DNA of 46,895 bases from Bacteroidia bacterium (GTDB taxonomy: Bacteria > Bacteroidota > Bacteroidia > Bacteroidales > Prolixibacteraceae), in contig JAPLDR010000018.1 of assembly GCA_026391655.1 (NCBI GenBank), positions 196,581 to 243,475 on the forward strand, written 5' to 3'. Positions 32,317 through 41,211 of the stretch are shown here, piece after piece. The translations under genes were made by a program, and so were the position numbers. Every line of letters begins with the position of its first letter. The first letter of the stretch is position 1. The notes under the pieces are model-generated. The model did no database searches and had not been told where the DNA came from. It saw only the letters and a list, made by a program, of their open reading frames with translations.

Positions 32317-33510
32317 ATGCAGATAAAAGTACCCTTAACAGAATTGAATTCCCGCCTTGAACGTTTCAGGAAGAGAATGGATGACAGTTGTCCCGACTGG
32401 CAGATCGCCATAGTGTTTAGCAAAATTAACCTCTACTACTTCACGGGAACCATGCAGGAAGGGGTGTTGTTTATTCCAAAGTCTGATGAAGCCGTCTTAT
32501 GGGTTCGGCGCAGTTACGAAAGGGCTGTTGACGAGTCGCTTTTCCCGTCTATCAAACCCATGGAGAGCTATCGCGATGCTGCGGTGACGATGAAAAACCT
32601 TCCGGAAATCGTTTATCTCGAAAAGGAGATTGTTCCGATCGCTATATTACAGCGGTTCCAGAAATACTTCCCCTTTTCGGTGATCGAATCGGCCGATCTT
32701 CAGATTGGGGCGGTACGATCCGTTAAAAGCAGGTATGAGTTGGCGCTCATGGAGCAGTCGGGGAAAATCCACGAGCGGGTTACCGAAAAATTGGTGCCTG
32801 CGATGTTGCACGAGGGGATGAGCGAGTTGGAGTTCTTTTGTGATCTCTATACGGCGATGATGAATGAAGGGCATCATGGTGTGGCGCGCTTCGGAATGTT
32901 CGATACTGAAACAATTCTTGGGCAGATCGCATTTGGCGAGAGTTCCATTTATCCTACTTGTTTTAATGGTCCGGGAGGTAATTATGGAATGAGTCCTGCC
33001 GTTCCGATTATGGGAAGCCGTAACCGGAAACTCCGGAAAGGGGATCTGGTCTTTGTGGATACGGGCTGCGGTGTCGAAGGTTATCATACCGACAAAACCA
33101 TGACCTATATGTTTGGCAAATCACTGCCGGATTATGCGATTAAAATTCATTTGCAATGTGTGGATGTTCAAAATAATATAGCCGCCATGCTAAAACCTGG
33201 TGCCATACCTTCCGTCATTTATAACGATATTTTAAAGGAATTGAGTCCTGACTTTCTCGAAAACTTTATGGGATTCGGAACGCGTAAAGTAAAGTTCCTG
33301 GGTCATGGAATCGGGTTGACAATCGATGAATTACCTGTGATTGCCAACGGTTTCGATGAGCCGATCCGGGAAGGGATGGTGTTTGCCATCGAACCTAAAA
33401 AGGGAATTCCGCATATCGGGATGGTTGGAATTGAGAACACTTTTATTGTTACTCCCCAGGGTGGCCGGAATATAACGGGAAATCATCCGGGGTTGCTGGA
33501 AGTGTGGTGA
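32317..33510 (+). CDS. M24 family metallopeptidase (Xaa-Pro type)
   Basis: This 397-residue protein has an N-terminal creatinase/prolidase-type domain (about 1-150: [20 protein letters not shown]) and a C-terminal pita-bread domain. The five metal ligands are visible: the Asp of VFVDTGCG, the Asp of YHTDKTMT, the His of [10 protein letters not shown], the Glu of AIEPKKG and the Glu of GIENTF. The family includes aminopeptidase P and prolidase; the exact specificity (X-Pro dipeptides or N-terminal X-Pro) cannot be set. There is no signal peptide, so it is cytosolic. It is preceded by its own promoter and lies downstream of two hairpins, so it is likely monocistronic. Confidence 0.9.
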   Translation: MQIKVPLTELNSRLERFRKRMDDSCPDWQIAIVFSKINLYYFTGTMQEGVLFIPKSDEAVLWVRRSYERAVDESLFPSIKPMESYRDAAVTMKNLPEIVYLEKEIVPIAILQRFQKYFPFSVIESADLQIGAVRSVKSRYELALMEQSGKIHERVTEKLVPAMLHEGMSELEFFCDLYTAMMNEGHHGVARFGMFDTETILGQIAFGESSIYPTCFNGPGGNYGMSPAVPIMGSRNRKLRKGDLVFVDTGCGVEGYHTDKTMTYMFGKSLPDYAIKIHLQCVDVQNNIAAMLKPGAIPSVIYNDILKELSPDFLENFMGFGTRKVKFLGHGIGLTIDELPVIANGFDEPIREGMVFAIEPKKGIPHIGMVGIENTFIVTPQGGRNITGNHPGLLEVW

Positions 33511-33680
33511 AGTCGAATTAATTGTGAATTGGATATCTTGAGTAAATAGGGTCGCGCGATTTGCAATCGCGGTAAAAAAATAAAGCGATTGAAAATCACT
33601 TGACCCATACCCCCCGACCAATCGCGGTACTGAACTCAAACTCAATTTAGGAGCTAAGTATAAATCGATTTATTCCAAAC

Positions 33681-33717
33681 AAAAGCGGCTGATTCTCCGA
33701 AATGAACAGCCGCTTTT
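33681..33717 (-). terminator. Terminator hairpin between convergent genes
   Basis: Perfect 11-bp arms (AAAAGCGGCTG and CAGCCGCTTTT) enclose a 15-nt loop. It can stop transcription of the small membrane protein gene on the minus strand, and also of the plus-strand M24 gene. The region before it (33541-33615) holds GCGATT/AATCGC palindromic debris. Confidence 0.75.
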
Positions 33718-33740
33718 ATATGAAGCTTAAAAGAATCTCT

Positions 33741-33998
33741 TTAGTTTTTCTTTTTCTTCATCAGAATATAACCAGCTGCACCTAAAACCACTACGGCACC
33801 TGCAATCAAAATATAGGTCGTTGTGTTGCTTTTAGGTGCTTCTTCTGTCGCCGCGGCATCGTAGAATACAGGTTTTGCTGCCTTATCGGCATTTACTGAA
33901 TCTTTTGTTGCAGATGGCTGATCCTGCGCAACTGCCAAACTTAAACCACTCAGGAACAACATTCCTGCCATCGAAATCATTAAAATTGCTCTTTTCAT
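33741..33998 (-). CDS. Small exported protein with C-terminal anchor
   Basis: This 85-residue protein has a signal peptide (MKRAILMISMAGMLFLSGLSLAVAQ), a low-complexity spacer rich in Ala, Asp, Lys and Thr (residues 26-58), and a C-terminal transmembrane helix (TYILIAGAVVVLGAAGYIL) ending MKKKKN. The signal-helix-Lys tail is a sorting-signal-like pattern, but there is no clear LPxTG or PEP motif, so it is described only as a single-pass membrane protein. It is flanked by a strong terminator and a glycosyltransferase gene on the same strand. Function unknown. Confidence 0.7.
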   Translation of the reverse strand: MKRAILMISMAGMLFLSGLSLAVAQDQPSATKDSVNADKAAKPVFYDAAATEEAPKSNTTTYILIAGAVVVLGAAGYILMKKKKN

Positions 33999-34018
33999 CT
34001 TATAATTATTAAAATCTG

Positions 34019-36085
34019 TTATTTATTCAAATTTGCAAGTTCATCATACTTTCTGGCCACCTCGGGATCCGACTTCCGGTACGAATCGGCAAGGGACATA
34101 ATTGCCGGTTTGTAACGGGGATTCATCGTTAAGCAGGTTTTTAATAAACCTCTTGCTTTTACGATATCTTTATCCATCAGCAACTTCGACAATCCGACAT
34201 AAGCCTCGAAATATTTACGGTTGTAGCCTATGAGTGTTTCGTAGTACCTGATCGCCTCGCCGGGATTGTTTTGACTGACAGCGATATTCCCAAGGTACAT
34301 TAAAACAGGTTCATAACCGGGATTGATTTTCAACGCCGATTGAAGCATTAATCGGGCGCTGTCAATTTTTCCCGCTGTTACAAGCGCGGCGGCAAAATTA
34401 TAAAAGATTAATTCATCCTGTGTATTAATTTTTAATGCTCCCTCAAAATACCTGATCGCATCGGTTGTTTCCCTATTTTTCAAAGCCTTGTACCCCTGCA
34501 GATCGAGTTTTGTCTCCCGCTTCAGAACTGCACAAACAGGAACCTGGTCGGCATAAATCACATGAATGGCATTTTGGGGAGGCCATTTTTTCTCTTTCAT
34601 CTGATTAACCGGGATATAACTGTTGGCAACAATCATATAGTCCCAGTCGCTCTGGCTTCTTTCGTCATACTGACAATAGAAGGTTTTTATATCGGGGTGA
34701 TCACGAAAATACCAGTTGACTGAAAAATTAGTGGCAATTTTGATCGAATCTACCTGCTTATTGGTTGCCAGGTATTTCGCGAGCCATTCCGATCCTCCGC
34801 GGATAGTGTGATAATAGTAATCGGTTTCGTACTTCCCGTAAGCACCGTTGATGCCACCTGCCAATGGACTGTAATACAGATAGTAATACGGGTGGTTCCG
34901 GATCATAAATTTGACCGGATGAAAAATTAAAATCAAAGCAAAAAGTAGTGTTGCTATGATTGCATATTTGTTTTTGAAGTATTTAATCAGATACGAAAAT
35001 CCGATGGCCGCTAACAGGATAATCACCGGATAGACAAACAAAAAATGTCGCCACGAACCGTAAAGATTCGATTTTTCATATATGACGAATACGACCGGAA
35101 AAAGAATTGAGAAAATCAGGAATCCGTATTTTAACAGATTATCTGATTTAATGATCTTTTTGGATAAAACGACAAACGCAGCAAGTCCGGCAAAGACAAT
35201 CAATGGAATTGTAATGGCCATATATTTAGGCAGGTAATACCAGGGCATAAAATCGGACCATTCCACCTTTCCTTCGAAGAGTTGCTTTAACGTTGTTGGA
35301 TACTGCGTCATCACCTCAACCGATTTCCAAACATTCAGGATGGGATTCAACTGGGCAAAAGGCCATAAAATCAAGCTAAAGATCCAGGCGGCAACGGTAA
35401 TTACGAGAGTTTGGGTCAATTTCTTTCGGAATAATAGCGAATCGAATTGCTTGTTGGTATGGTATTTATAAATAAAGAACAGGAATAGGAAAAAGAATAG
35501 ATAGCAGATTAGCAACAATCCTCCGGGCCGGATGCTGATCGAAAAGGCAATGCTTGCAGTTAACAGAATTGCGTCGCAAAACTTGCTTTTGTTTTCACGA
35601 AAGAGAAATCTTAGGGTAAAGAAGATTGCCGAGATATAACTCAGCGCAAAAGGGATATCTTTCAGATTGTTTCGTGCATGACCAAGGAAAGTGGGCGAGA
35701 GGGCGAACAACAGAATCACGATGATACCTGCTCCGTATCCGGCCAGCCAAATCGCAAAAATAGCTGTGACAACAACCGTAAGCCAACCAGCCAGGGAACA
35801 TGAAATATGGCGAAATAGAAACAAATCGTCGATATTGAACCATCTGACTAAAATAGTGGTCACATTGTCAAACGATTGGCCATAGTATTTAAGGTGTGTA
35901 ACCGGAGTATTGAGGACGGAAGTATCTTTCCCCAGTGATGCGAAATAATCATATACCGACGCCGATTGATTGTAATGTAGATATTCGTCGCCTGATATTC
36001 CGGCATCAACGCCACCTTTTAGCATCAAAATAAGAAGTAATCCGGTAAGGCTGTAAAAAATATATTTTAAGCGGTTGTTATTCAT
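34019..36085 (-). CDS. GT39/PMT-like glycosyltransferase with TPR tail
   Basis: This 688-residue protein is a multispanning GT-C enzyme. The N-terminal helix IFYSLTGLLLILMLKGG is followed by a periplasmic loop with the acidic motif SGDEYLHYN (the catalytic Asp-Glu of PMT-like enzymes). About ten membrane helices run to residue 380. A lumenal stretch follows, then three or more TPR units at the C-terminus (KINTQDELIFYNFAAALVTA, KINPGYEPVLMYLGNIAV, TMNPRYKPAIMSLADSYRK). GT-C enzymes take sugar from polyprenyl-phosphate carriers on the outer face of the membrane. The start overlaps the GT2 stop by one base (TAATG), so the pair should form a donor/acceptor unit. Confidence 0.85.
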   Translation of the reverse strand: MNNNRLKYIFYSLTGLLLILMLKGGVDAGISGDEYLHYNQSASVYDYFASLGKDTSVLNTPVTHLKYYGQSFDNVTTILVRWFNIDDLFLFRHISCSLAGWLTVVVTAIFAIWLAGYGAGIIVILLFALSPTFLGHARNNLKDIPFALSYISAIFFTLRFLFRENKSKFCDAILLTASIAFSISIRPGGLLLICYLFFFLFLFFIYKYHTNKQFDSLLFRKKLTQTLVITVAAWIFSLILWPFAQLNPILNVWKSVEVMTQYPTTLKQLFEGKVEWSDFMPWYYLPKYMAITIPLIVFAGLAAFVVLSKKIIKSDNLLKYGFLIFSILFPVVFVIYEKSNLYGSWRHFLFVYPVIILLAAIGFSYLIKYFKNKYAIIATLLFALILIFHPVKFMIRNHPYYYLYYSPLAGGINGAYGKYETDYYYHTIRGGSEWLAKYLATNKQVDSIKIATNFSVNWYFRDHPDIKTFYCQYDERSQSDWDYMIVANSYIPVNQMKEKKWPPQNAIHVIYADQVPVCAVLKRETKLDLQGYKALKNRETTDAIRYFEGALKINTQDELIFYNFAAALVTAGKIDSARLMLQSALKINPGYEPVLMYLGNIAVSQNNPGEAIRYYETLIGYNRKYFEAYVGLSKLLMDKDIVKARGLLKTCLTMNPRYKPAIMSLADSYRKSDPEVARKYDELANLNK

Positions 36086-37014
36086 TATTTTGCCCGATTC
36101 CCATCGTAGAATTTCTTAACGAAATAGATCGGTCTGTTTTGCGATTCCTTGTAAATACGATAAACATACTCACCCACAACACCCAGCGAAACCAATTGGA
36201 TGGATCCGAGGAAATAGATACTCAGCAAGGTGGAAGACCAGCCGATCACGGCAAAACCAAATATTTTGGCAATCAGCACATAAATACCGGCGAACATAAA
36301 CACAATGGTTCCAATCAGGCCAAGGTACAGGCACATTTTGATCGGAAATCTTGAAAAGGCAAAGATGGCATCAGCTGCAAGAATAAACAGCTTGGATAGG
36401 CTCATTTTGGGATCACCTTCAGACCGTTCGTCCCTTACAAATTCGACATACCCTTGTTTGAATCCGATAAATGAACGAAGGCCGGGCAAATAGCGGACTT
36501 TTTCTTTCATTGTCAGAAGCGCATCAACAGCTTCGCGTTTCATCATCGAAAAGTTACCTGTATTCTCCATGTTTTGGATTACCGCAACATTTCGGAACAA
36601 AAGATGGAAAAGAGAAGTGTAAATATTTCTGCCGCTTTTCCCTTTTCTTCCGCTTCGTGTACCGCTGATAATATCGTAATTCTCTTCTGTGATTTTGCGG
36701 TACATTTCTCCAAATAATTCGGGTGGATCCTGCAAATCGCCATCCATCATCCCTACTATTTCTCCTGCGGCGTATTCCAGTCCGGCAGTAAATGCAGCCT
36801 GATGACCGAAATTTTTCGAAAGTGATAATACCTTGATATTATGGTTTTTATTTTGCCAGTTGAGGAGATACTGAAGGCTTTGATCCTCGCTGCCATCCTC
36901 AACAAATATGATCTCGTAATCATCAATAAATGCTTCCAATGCCGACACCGTCCTCTTCACGAGATCGTCGATCAATCCTTCTTCGTTGTAGATGGGAATT
37001 ACGATTGAGAGCAT
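36085..37014 (-). CDS. GT2 polyprenyl-phosphate glycosyltransferase
   Basis: This 309-residue protein has a GT2 catalytic domain (about 1-215) with LSIVIPIYNEE, IIFVEDGSEDQS (DxD-like), VMMDGDLQDPPE (MMDGDLQDPP in sequence) and TRSGRKGK. Two C-terminal membrane helices follow (about 230-290: MCLYLGLIGTIVFMFAGIYV; STLLSIYFLGSIQLVSLGVV). This layout matches DPM1/ArnC/GtrB-type enzymes that charge undecaprenyl phosphate with a sugar in the cytoplasm. It immediately precedes, with a one-base overlap, the GT-C enzyme that would use the product on the periplasmic side. Likely role: modification of lipid A, a polysaccharide or a protein. Confidence 0.88.
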   Translation of the reverse strand: MLSIVIPIYNEEGLIDDLVKRTVSALEAFIDDYEIIFVEDGSEDQSLQYLLNWQNKNHNIKVLSLSKNFGHQAAFTAGLEYAAGEIVGMMDGDLQDPPELFGEMYRKITEENYDIISGTRSGRKGKSGRNIYTSLFHLLFRNVAVIQNMENTGNFSMMKREAVDALLTMKEKVRYLPGLRSFIGFKQGYVEFVRDERSEGDPKMSLSKLFILAADAIFAFSRFPIKMCLYLGLIGTIVFMFAGIYVLIAKIFGFAVIGWSSTLLSIYFLGSIQLVSLGVVGEYVYRIYKESQNRPIYFVKKFYDGNRAK

Positions 37015-37088
37015 AGTATTGTTTCTTGGCTATGAGCTGTAAATATATTAAAAATCCAGTGCTTTAACGTTATATGCAGTTTATTTTA

Positions 37089-37163
37089 GCCACAAAGGCA
37101 CGAACTCACAAAGTTTCACCAGGAATTTCTTAGTGACTCTTTGTGTTTTGGTGTCTTGGTGGC
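37089..37163. repeat. CACAAAG-type palindromic intergenic repeat
   Basis: An imperfect palindrome starts GCCACAAAGGCAC and ends GTGTCTTGGTGGC, with CACAAAG/CTTTGTG inner arms. It lies between the GT2 and ThuA genes. It is related by motif to the interior of the element at 12248-12403. Confidence 0.5.
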
Positions 37164-37198
37164 AAGAGATTTATAGCATCAAAATGTAAGCAAAAAAT

Positions 37199-38410
37199 TT
37201 ATTTTGCCGGTTGTAACCTCGCTAAAGCAAATTCAGCGGCATCTTTTAACTGCTCTTTTTTTGCTAATTCTTTGATTACAGGAATGCACAAATCGGAACC
37301 CATCCAGCTGAGTTCTCCAAGCAATAACTTCTTGCCTTCATCTGTTGCGTCTTTATTTCCAAGTACTTTAATCATCAGCTTTTCGAATTTCTGAAATTCT
37401 TCAGGAGTTTTGGCCTCATTGCGTATGCGGCTTTGTAAATCCGTGAAATACTTCGTGCTTTTAGTAATATCATATTGGCTGATTTTTGAAAGGTCGTATT
37501 CAAGTGAAAGCTCAATAAAACCGGTTCTTAAAGAAACACCTGCTGCATTAGGGAAATCATACGGCACTTTTTGTGTAACTTTTCCCGAAGCAGCCCATTC
37601 GGCTCCGCGCTGGAAAGTAGCAATAAAACCAACGCATTCCATTGCCGGTCCACCACCCTCATCGGCATGACCAAGAACGGTGTGGAATATTCTCCCTTTC
37701 CCGTAAGTGATTGTCATTAACATTGGTTCGCTTCGCCCGGTGCCGCCACCAGCTGTATCAGCAAAGGCGGTAGCGAGTATTTCCATATTTTTCCCGGGTC
37801 CGCGTAACTGGCTGTATAATTCATCATTCCCGTGTCTCCAGCGTGCGGGTAATCCTTTGGTGATCGGATGCCCGGTGTTACGCATTTTTACTTCAAACTC
37901 ATGTCGTTTGGCATGTGAGCCACCACGACCGGCTGTAGTATCAATGATCATTGAATCTTTTTTGAAATAGATATAAGGACCATCTTTCGCTGATCGATTT
38001 CCCCAGCCTCCCAATCCGGTCATCAGGTTAAACTCCTTCCATTCCGGGAAAGCATTGTTGCTGCCATGATAAATTACCACACCGCCACCATTATTTACAT
38101 ATTCAACAAAGGCGGCTTTGGTTTTGTCCGACCACGAATCACCATTATAGTCGATAACAACAACATTGTATTTTGAGAAATCGGGATTGAACGTGCTCAT
38201 ATCACCCTTTTTTTCAGGTGTTTTAACAATTTCGGCAGTAAAAAGACCGGTTTGTTCGAGCAGCTGTTTCAGGATTGGTGAGCTGGCTTTCCAGTTATGG
38301 TTATTTTGTCCGGTGACAATAAGCGCCTTGTATTCAGCACTCTTTTGGCATGAATTGAAAATGGCCAGTAGTCCGGCAAAAATGAATATTAACAGATATT
38401 GTTTCTTCAT
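37199..38410 (-). CDS. ThuA-domain lipoprotein
   Basis: This 403-residue protein has a lipoprotein signal (MKKQYLLIFIFAGLLAIFNSC) and a ThuA class I glutamine-amidotransferase-like domain (about 28-275: YKALIVTGQNNHNW, NVVVIDYNGDSW, GGGVVIYHGSNNAFP, ATAFADTAGG, GKGRIFHTVLGHADE). A helical C-terminal extension covers 285-403. ThuA proteins are tied to metabolism of keto-sugars such as 3-ketotrehalose; the reaction is uncertain. Here the lipid anchor places it outside the cytoplasm. It is the last gene of a four-gene minus-strand run (13-bp gap to an exported Gfo/Idh/MocA gene), which supports a role in extracytoplasmic sugar oxidation. Confidence 0.85.
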   Translation of the reverse strand: MKKQYLLIFIFAGLLAIFNSCQKSAEYKALIVTGQNNHNWKASSPILKQLLEQTGLFTAEIVKTPEKKGDMSTFNPDFSKYNVVVIDYNGDSWSDKTKAAFVEYVNNGGGVVIYHGSNNAFPEWKEFNLMTGLGGWGNRSAKDGPYIYFKKDSMIIDTTAGRGGSHAKRHEFEVKMRNTGHPITKGLPARWRHGNDELYSQLRGPGKNMEILATAFADTAGGGTGRSEPMLMTITYGKGRIFHTVLGHADEGGGPAMECVGFIATFQRGAEWAASGKVTQKVPYDFPNAAGVSLRTGFIELSLEYDLSKISQYDITKSTKYFTDLQSRIRNEAKTPEEFQKFEKLMIKVLGNKDATDEGKKLLLGELSWMGSDLCIPVIKELAKKEQLKDAAEFALARLQPAK

Positions 38411-38422
38411 CTTGTTTTCAAA

Positions 38423-39736
38423 TTAAATTGTTGGTAAGCTCCAGGGTTGACGATAAGGACGACTCAATAAGCGACTTGCGATCAGATTTCCAATCATTTC
38501 CTGTTTTACAGGATCCCATTGAATTTTCTGTCCGGTTGTCATCGCAATTTCGCCCAATAAACCTACCGAGATCGAACGATGAGCGATTTCAACAGGAGCC
38601 ACTGTTTCACCTCTGGATTTAATGCTCTCGAGGAAGTTCCCAATATGATTATCACTTTTGTAAAGATGGATCTCGCATTCGCCGATCACTTCTTCGAGAA
38701 TCTTTGGATCTGAGGCTTTGAGCACATTGCCACGGTCGACATGAATCCATCCTTTTTCGCCATACCAGGTTGCGCCCATACCGAAACGCAAACGTGATGC
38801 ATTGGCGACTCTCATCTCTATCCCATTGGCATATTTACATGTAAAATCGTATTCAACAGGAGCGTTATAAATACCATCTCTCGGATAAACTCCTTCACCG
38901 GATATTTCAATCGGGCCTGAGCGTTCCATGCCAATTCCCCATTGGGCAATGTCGATATGGTGACCCGACCAGTCGGTAAGTTGTCCGCCGGAATAATCGA
39001 GAATCCAGCGCCAGTTCCAGTGGCTTACTCCACGGTAAGGAACTTTAGGAGCAGGTCCGAGCCATATTTCCCAATTCAATTCGGCAGGAGCTTCTAAAAC
39101 GGGAGGCGTACCAATCCCTTTACCACCATCGGGTAAACCAACTTCAACGCGAATTATTTTTCCTACCCGGCCATTGATTGCCAGTTCTGCTCCCCGACGG
39201 AAATGTTCCTGCGAACGTTGCCAGCTTCCGGTTTGCCAAATAATGTTATTTGCCTTTACAGCGCTAACAATTGCTTTGCTATCGTTAATTGTGCGGGCAA
39301 GGGGTTTTTCGCCGTAAATATCCAACTTTTTGTTCGCAGCGGATGAATATATAATGCCATGCCAATGATCGGGCAATGCAATAGATACGGCATCAAGTTT
39401 TTCTTTTTCAAGAAATTCGCGATAATCGCCATAGGTGCGGCAATCGTTGTTTTTGTTGACTTCGTCAATCAGCCCTTTGGCCTTGGCTGAATGTGAAGTA
39501 TCAACATCACATACAGCAACAAACTGAAGCTCTTTAACCCGACCTAAAAAGCCTTTCAAATTACTGGTTCCCTGCGAACCGGTTCCAATAGCTCCCATTA
39601 CAATCCTGTCGCTGGGTGGAAGTTTACCACCCATGCCCAAAGCCGTTGATGGGATGATCTGTGGGAGGATCAATGCGCCTGTTGCAACGGCAGCTGATCG
39701 TTTCAGAAAATCTCGTCTGTTAGATTTGTCAAACAT
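38423..39736 (-). CDS. Tat-exported Gfo/Idh/MocA oxidoreductase (1)
   Basis: This 437-residue enzyme has a twin-arginine signal at the N-terminus (SNRRDFLKRSAAVATGALIL). It has a nucleotide-binding fold (IVMGAIGTGSQGTSN, VAVCDVD) with the conserved catalytic EKP (DIYGEKPLART, Lys near 140), and a C-terminal GFO-like domain (LTDWSGHHIDIAQWG). Export with bound nicotinamide cofactor through Tat is the known pattern for the glucose-fructose oxidoreductase group. Substrates are sugars or related polyols. It lies 25 bp after another Tat-type paralog, and the two may act in sequence or as a pair. Confidence 0.9.
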   Translation of the reverse strand: MFDKSNRRDFLKRSAAVATGALILPQIIPSTALGMGGKLPPSDRIVMGAIGTGSQGTSNLKGFLGRVKELQFVAVCDVDTSHSAKAKGLIDEVNKNNDCRTYGDYREFLEKEKLDAVSIALPDHWHGIIYSSAANKKLDIYGEKPLARTINDSKAIVSAVKANNIIWQTGSWQRSQEHFRRGAELAINGRVGKIIRVEVGLPDGGKGIGTPPVLEAPAELNWEIWLGPAPKVPYRGVSHWNWRWILDYSGGQLTDWSGHHIDIAQWGIGMERSGPIEISGEGVYPRDGIYNAPVEYDFTCKYANGIEMRVANASRLRFGMGATWYGEKGWIHVDRGNVLKASDPKILEEVIGECEIHLYKSDNHIGNFLESIKSRGETVAPVEIAHRSISVGLLGEIAMTTGQKIQWDPVKQEMIGNLIASRLLSRPYRQPWSLPTI

Positions 39737-39761
39737 TGTGATTAATTTTAGTTGTTGGTAA

Positions 39762-41111
39762 TTATACGTTTACTGGTGTACCAGGAATTGGTGTTTCAAA
39801 AACCATATCAACGGGACCAAATTCCAGTTTGGTTGGTCCCAGATCTATATCCGATTTCATAATAGCATCCCAGGTGATCATCTGTCCTGTATAGGCCGCA
39901 GTACGACCCATAATTGCGGTAAGCGTTGATAGAGTTGTTCGCTCGGCTTCGTTTACATATTTACCAGTTCTGATCGCATAAACAAGGTGCATATGTTCCT
40001 GTACATAGGCTGGAATTTTCAGCTGGTTCATTGGATTACCATTCTCGTCCCTGGAATATTCAAACTGCCATTTCACACTTCCATCAAGATTCCAGATGGT
40101 GTTCATGCAGTTTGTATATCCTTCTGTCCCATTGATGATTTCTCCGGTTTCGTTGGCGCAGCTGTCGATCTGACGACACATGCTATGCGAACTGACACCG
40201 TTTCCATAATCGAAATCGATACTGAAAAAGTCGTATTGATCGCCGGTTACCCTTCGTGCGCGACCACCATATCCAACAGCCTTTTCTGGATATTTACCCA
40301 TGAACCAATTGATTACATCGATGTTATGAACATGGGTATCGAGAATATGGTCGCCACAGAGCCAGCAAAAGTTATTCCAGTTGCGTATCATGTATTCCAT
40401 ATCGGACCATCCCTCTTCGCGTGTGCGGAACCAGACGTGTTCCTGGTTCCAAAATGCTTTAGCCGAGGTTAATCTGCCAATGGCACCGTTGGCCACTTGT
40501 TTGTAAGTTTCAATATAATCTTCCTGGTGTCGTCGTTGCGTTCCGGATACAACACAAAGTCCCAGCGCTTCAGCTTTTTTTGCTGTGGCAATCATCAATC
40601 GGGCACCAACCGGATCGACGCATACGGGTTTTTCAAGGAAAACATGTTTTTTATTGACAACAGCTTCAAGAAAATGTTCCGGGCGAAATTGTGGCGGAGT
40701 AGCCAGGATAACAACATCAATATCTGAAATTGCCATCAGTTTTTTATAAGCATCAAAACCGACAAAACAGTTTTCAGCAGGAATTGGTATATTGAACGAT
40801 TCAAATCGTTCGCGACAGCTTTTGATTTTATCCGGAAATACATCGGCAAGCGCAATAATCTCAAGATCGGGACCTGCACTGATAAAATTAATGGCGGCAC
40901 CCGTTCCACGGTTTCCAACACCAACAAGACCTGCACGGAGTTTTCGCCCTTTTGGTGCACCTTTAAGGATAGGTGGTAGTCCTAAAGTTTCATTATTTAA
41001 CTCTTTATTACACGATGAAAGGATAGCTCCGGCACCGGCAACAGTTAATCCGGCGAGCACACCGACACCTAAGAATTTCCTTCTGTTGATATTTTTTGAC
41101 TCGTTTTCCAT
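39762..41111 (-). CDS. Tat-exported Gfo/Idh/MocA oxidoreductase (2)
   Basis: This 449-residue protein starts MENESKNINRRKFLGVGVLA, a twin-arginine signal, followed by LSSCNKEL, which may be a lipobox (lipid attachment after Tat). The Rossmann motif is AGLVGVGNRGTGAA, and the catalytic motif VFLEKPVCVDP is followed by the ILDTHVHNIDVINW region. The start at 41111 is the ATG directly before the NRRKF motif; an upstream frame extension of 43 residues lacks signal-peptide character. It is clearly paralogous to 38423-39736 but diverged, and in the same run. A sugar oxidation or epimerisation step outside the cytoplasm is likely. Confidence 0.88.
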   Translation of the reverse strand: MENESKNINRRKFLGVGVLAGLTVAGAGAILSSCNKELNNETLGLPPILKGAPKGRKLRAGLVGVGNRGTGAAINFISAGPDLEIIALADVFPDKIKSCRERFESFNIPIPAENCFVGFDAYKKLMAISDIDVVILATPPQFRPEHFLEAVVNKKHVFLEKPVCVDPVGARLMIATAKKAEALGLCVVSGTQRRHQEDYIETYKQVANGAIGRLTSAKAFWNQEHVWFRTREEGWSDMEYMIRNWNNFCWLCGDHILDTHVHNIDVINWFMGKYPEKAVGYGGRARRVTGDQYDFFSIDFDYGNGVSSHSMCRQIDSCANETGEIINGTEGYTNCMNTIWNLDGSVKWQFEYSRDENGNPMNQLKIPAYVQEHMHLVYAIRTGKYVNEAERTTLSTLTAIMGRTAAYTGQMITWDAIMKSDIDLGPTKLEFGPVDMVFETPIPGTPVNV

Positions 41112-41211
41112 TGTATTATTCTTAATTGTTGTCCTATACGCTAAAGGTTGAATTATATAAATGGAGGCCTGATAGTGACATACCATTTTATTTCTTAATT
41201 CTTTAATTCTT

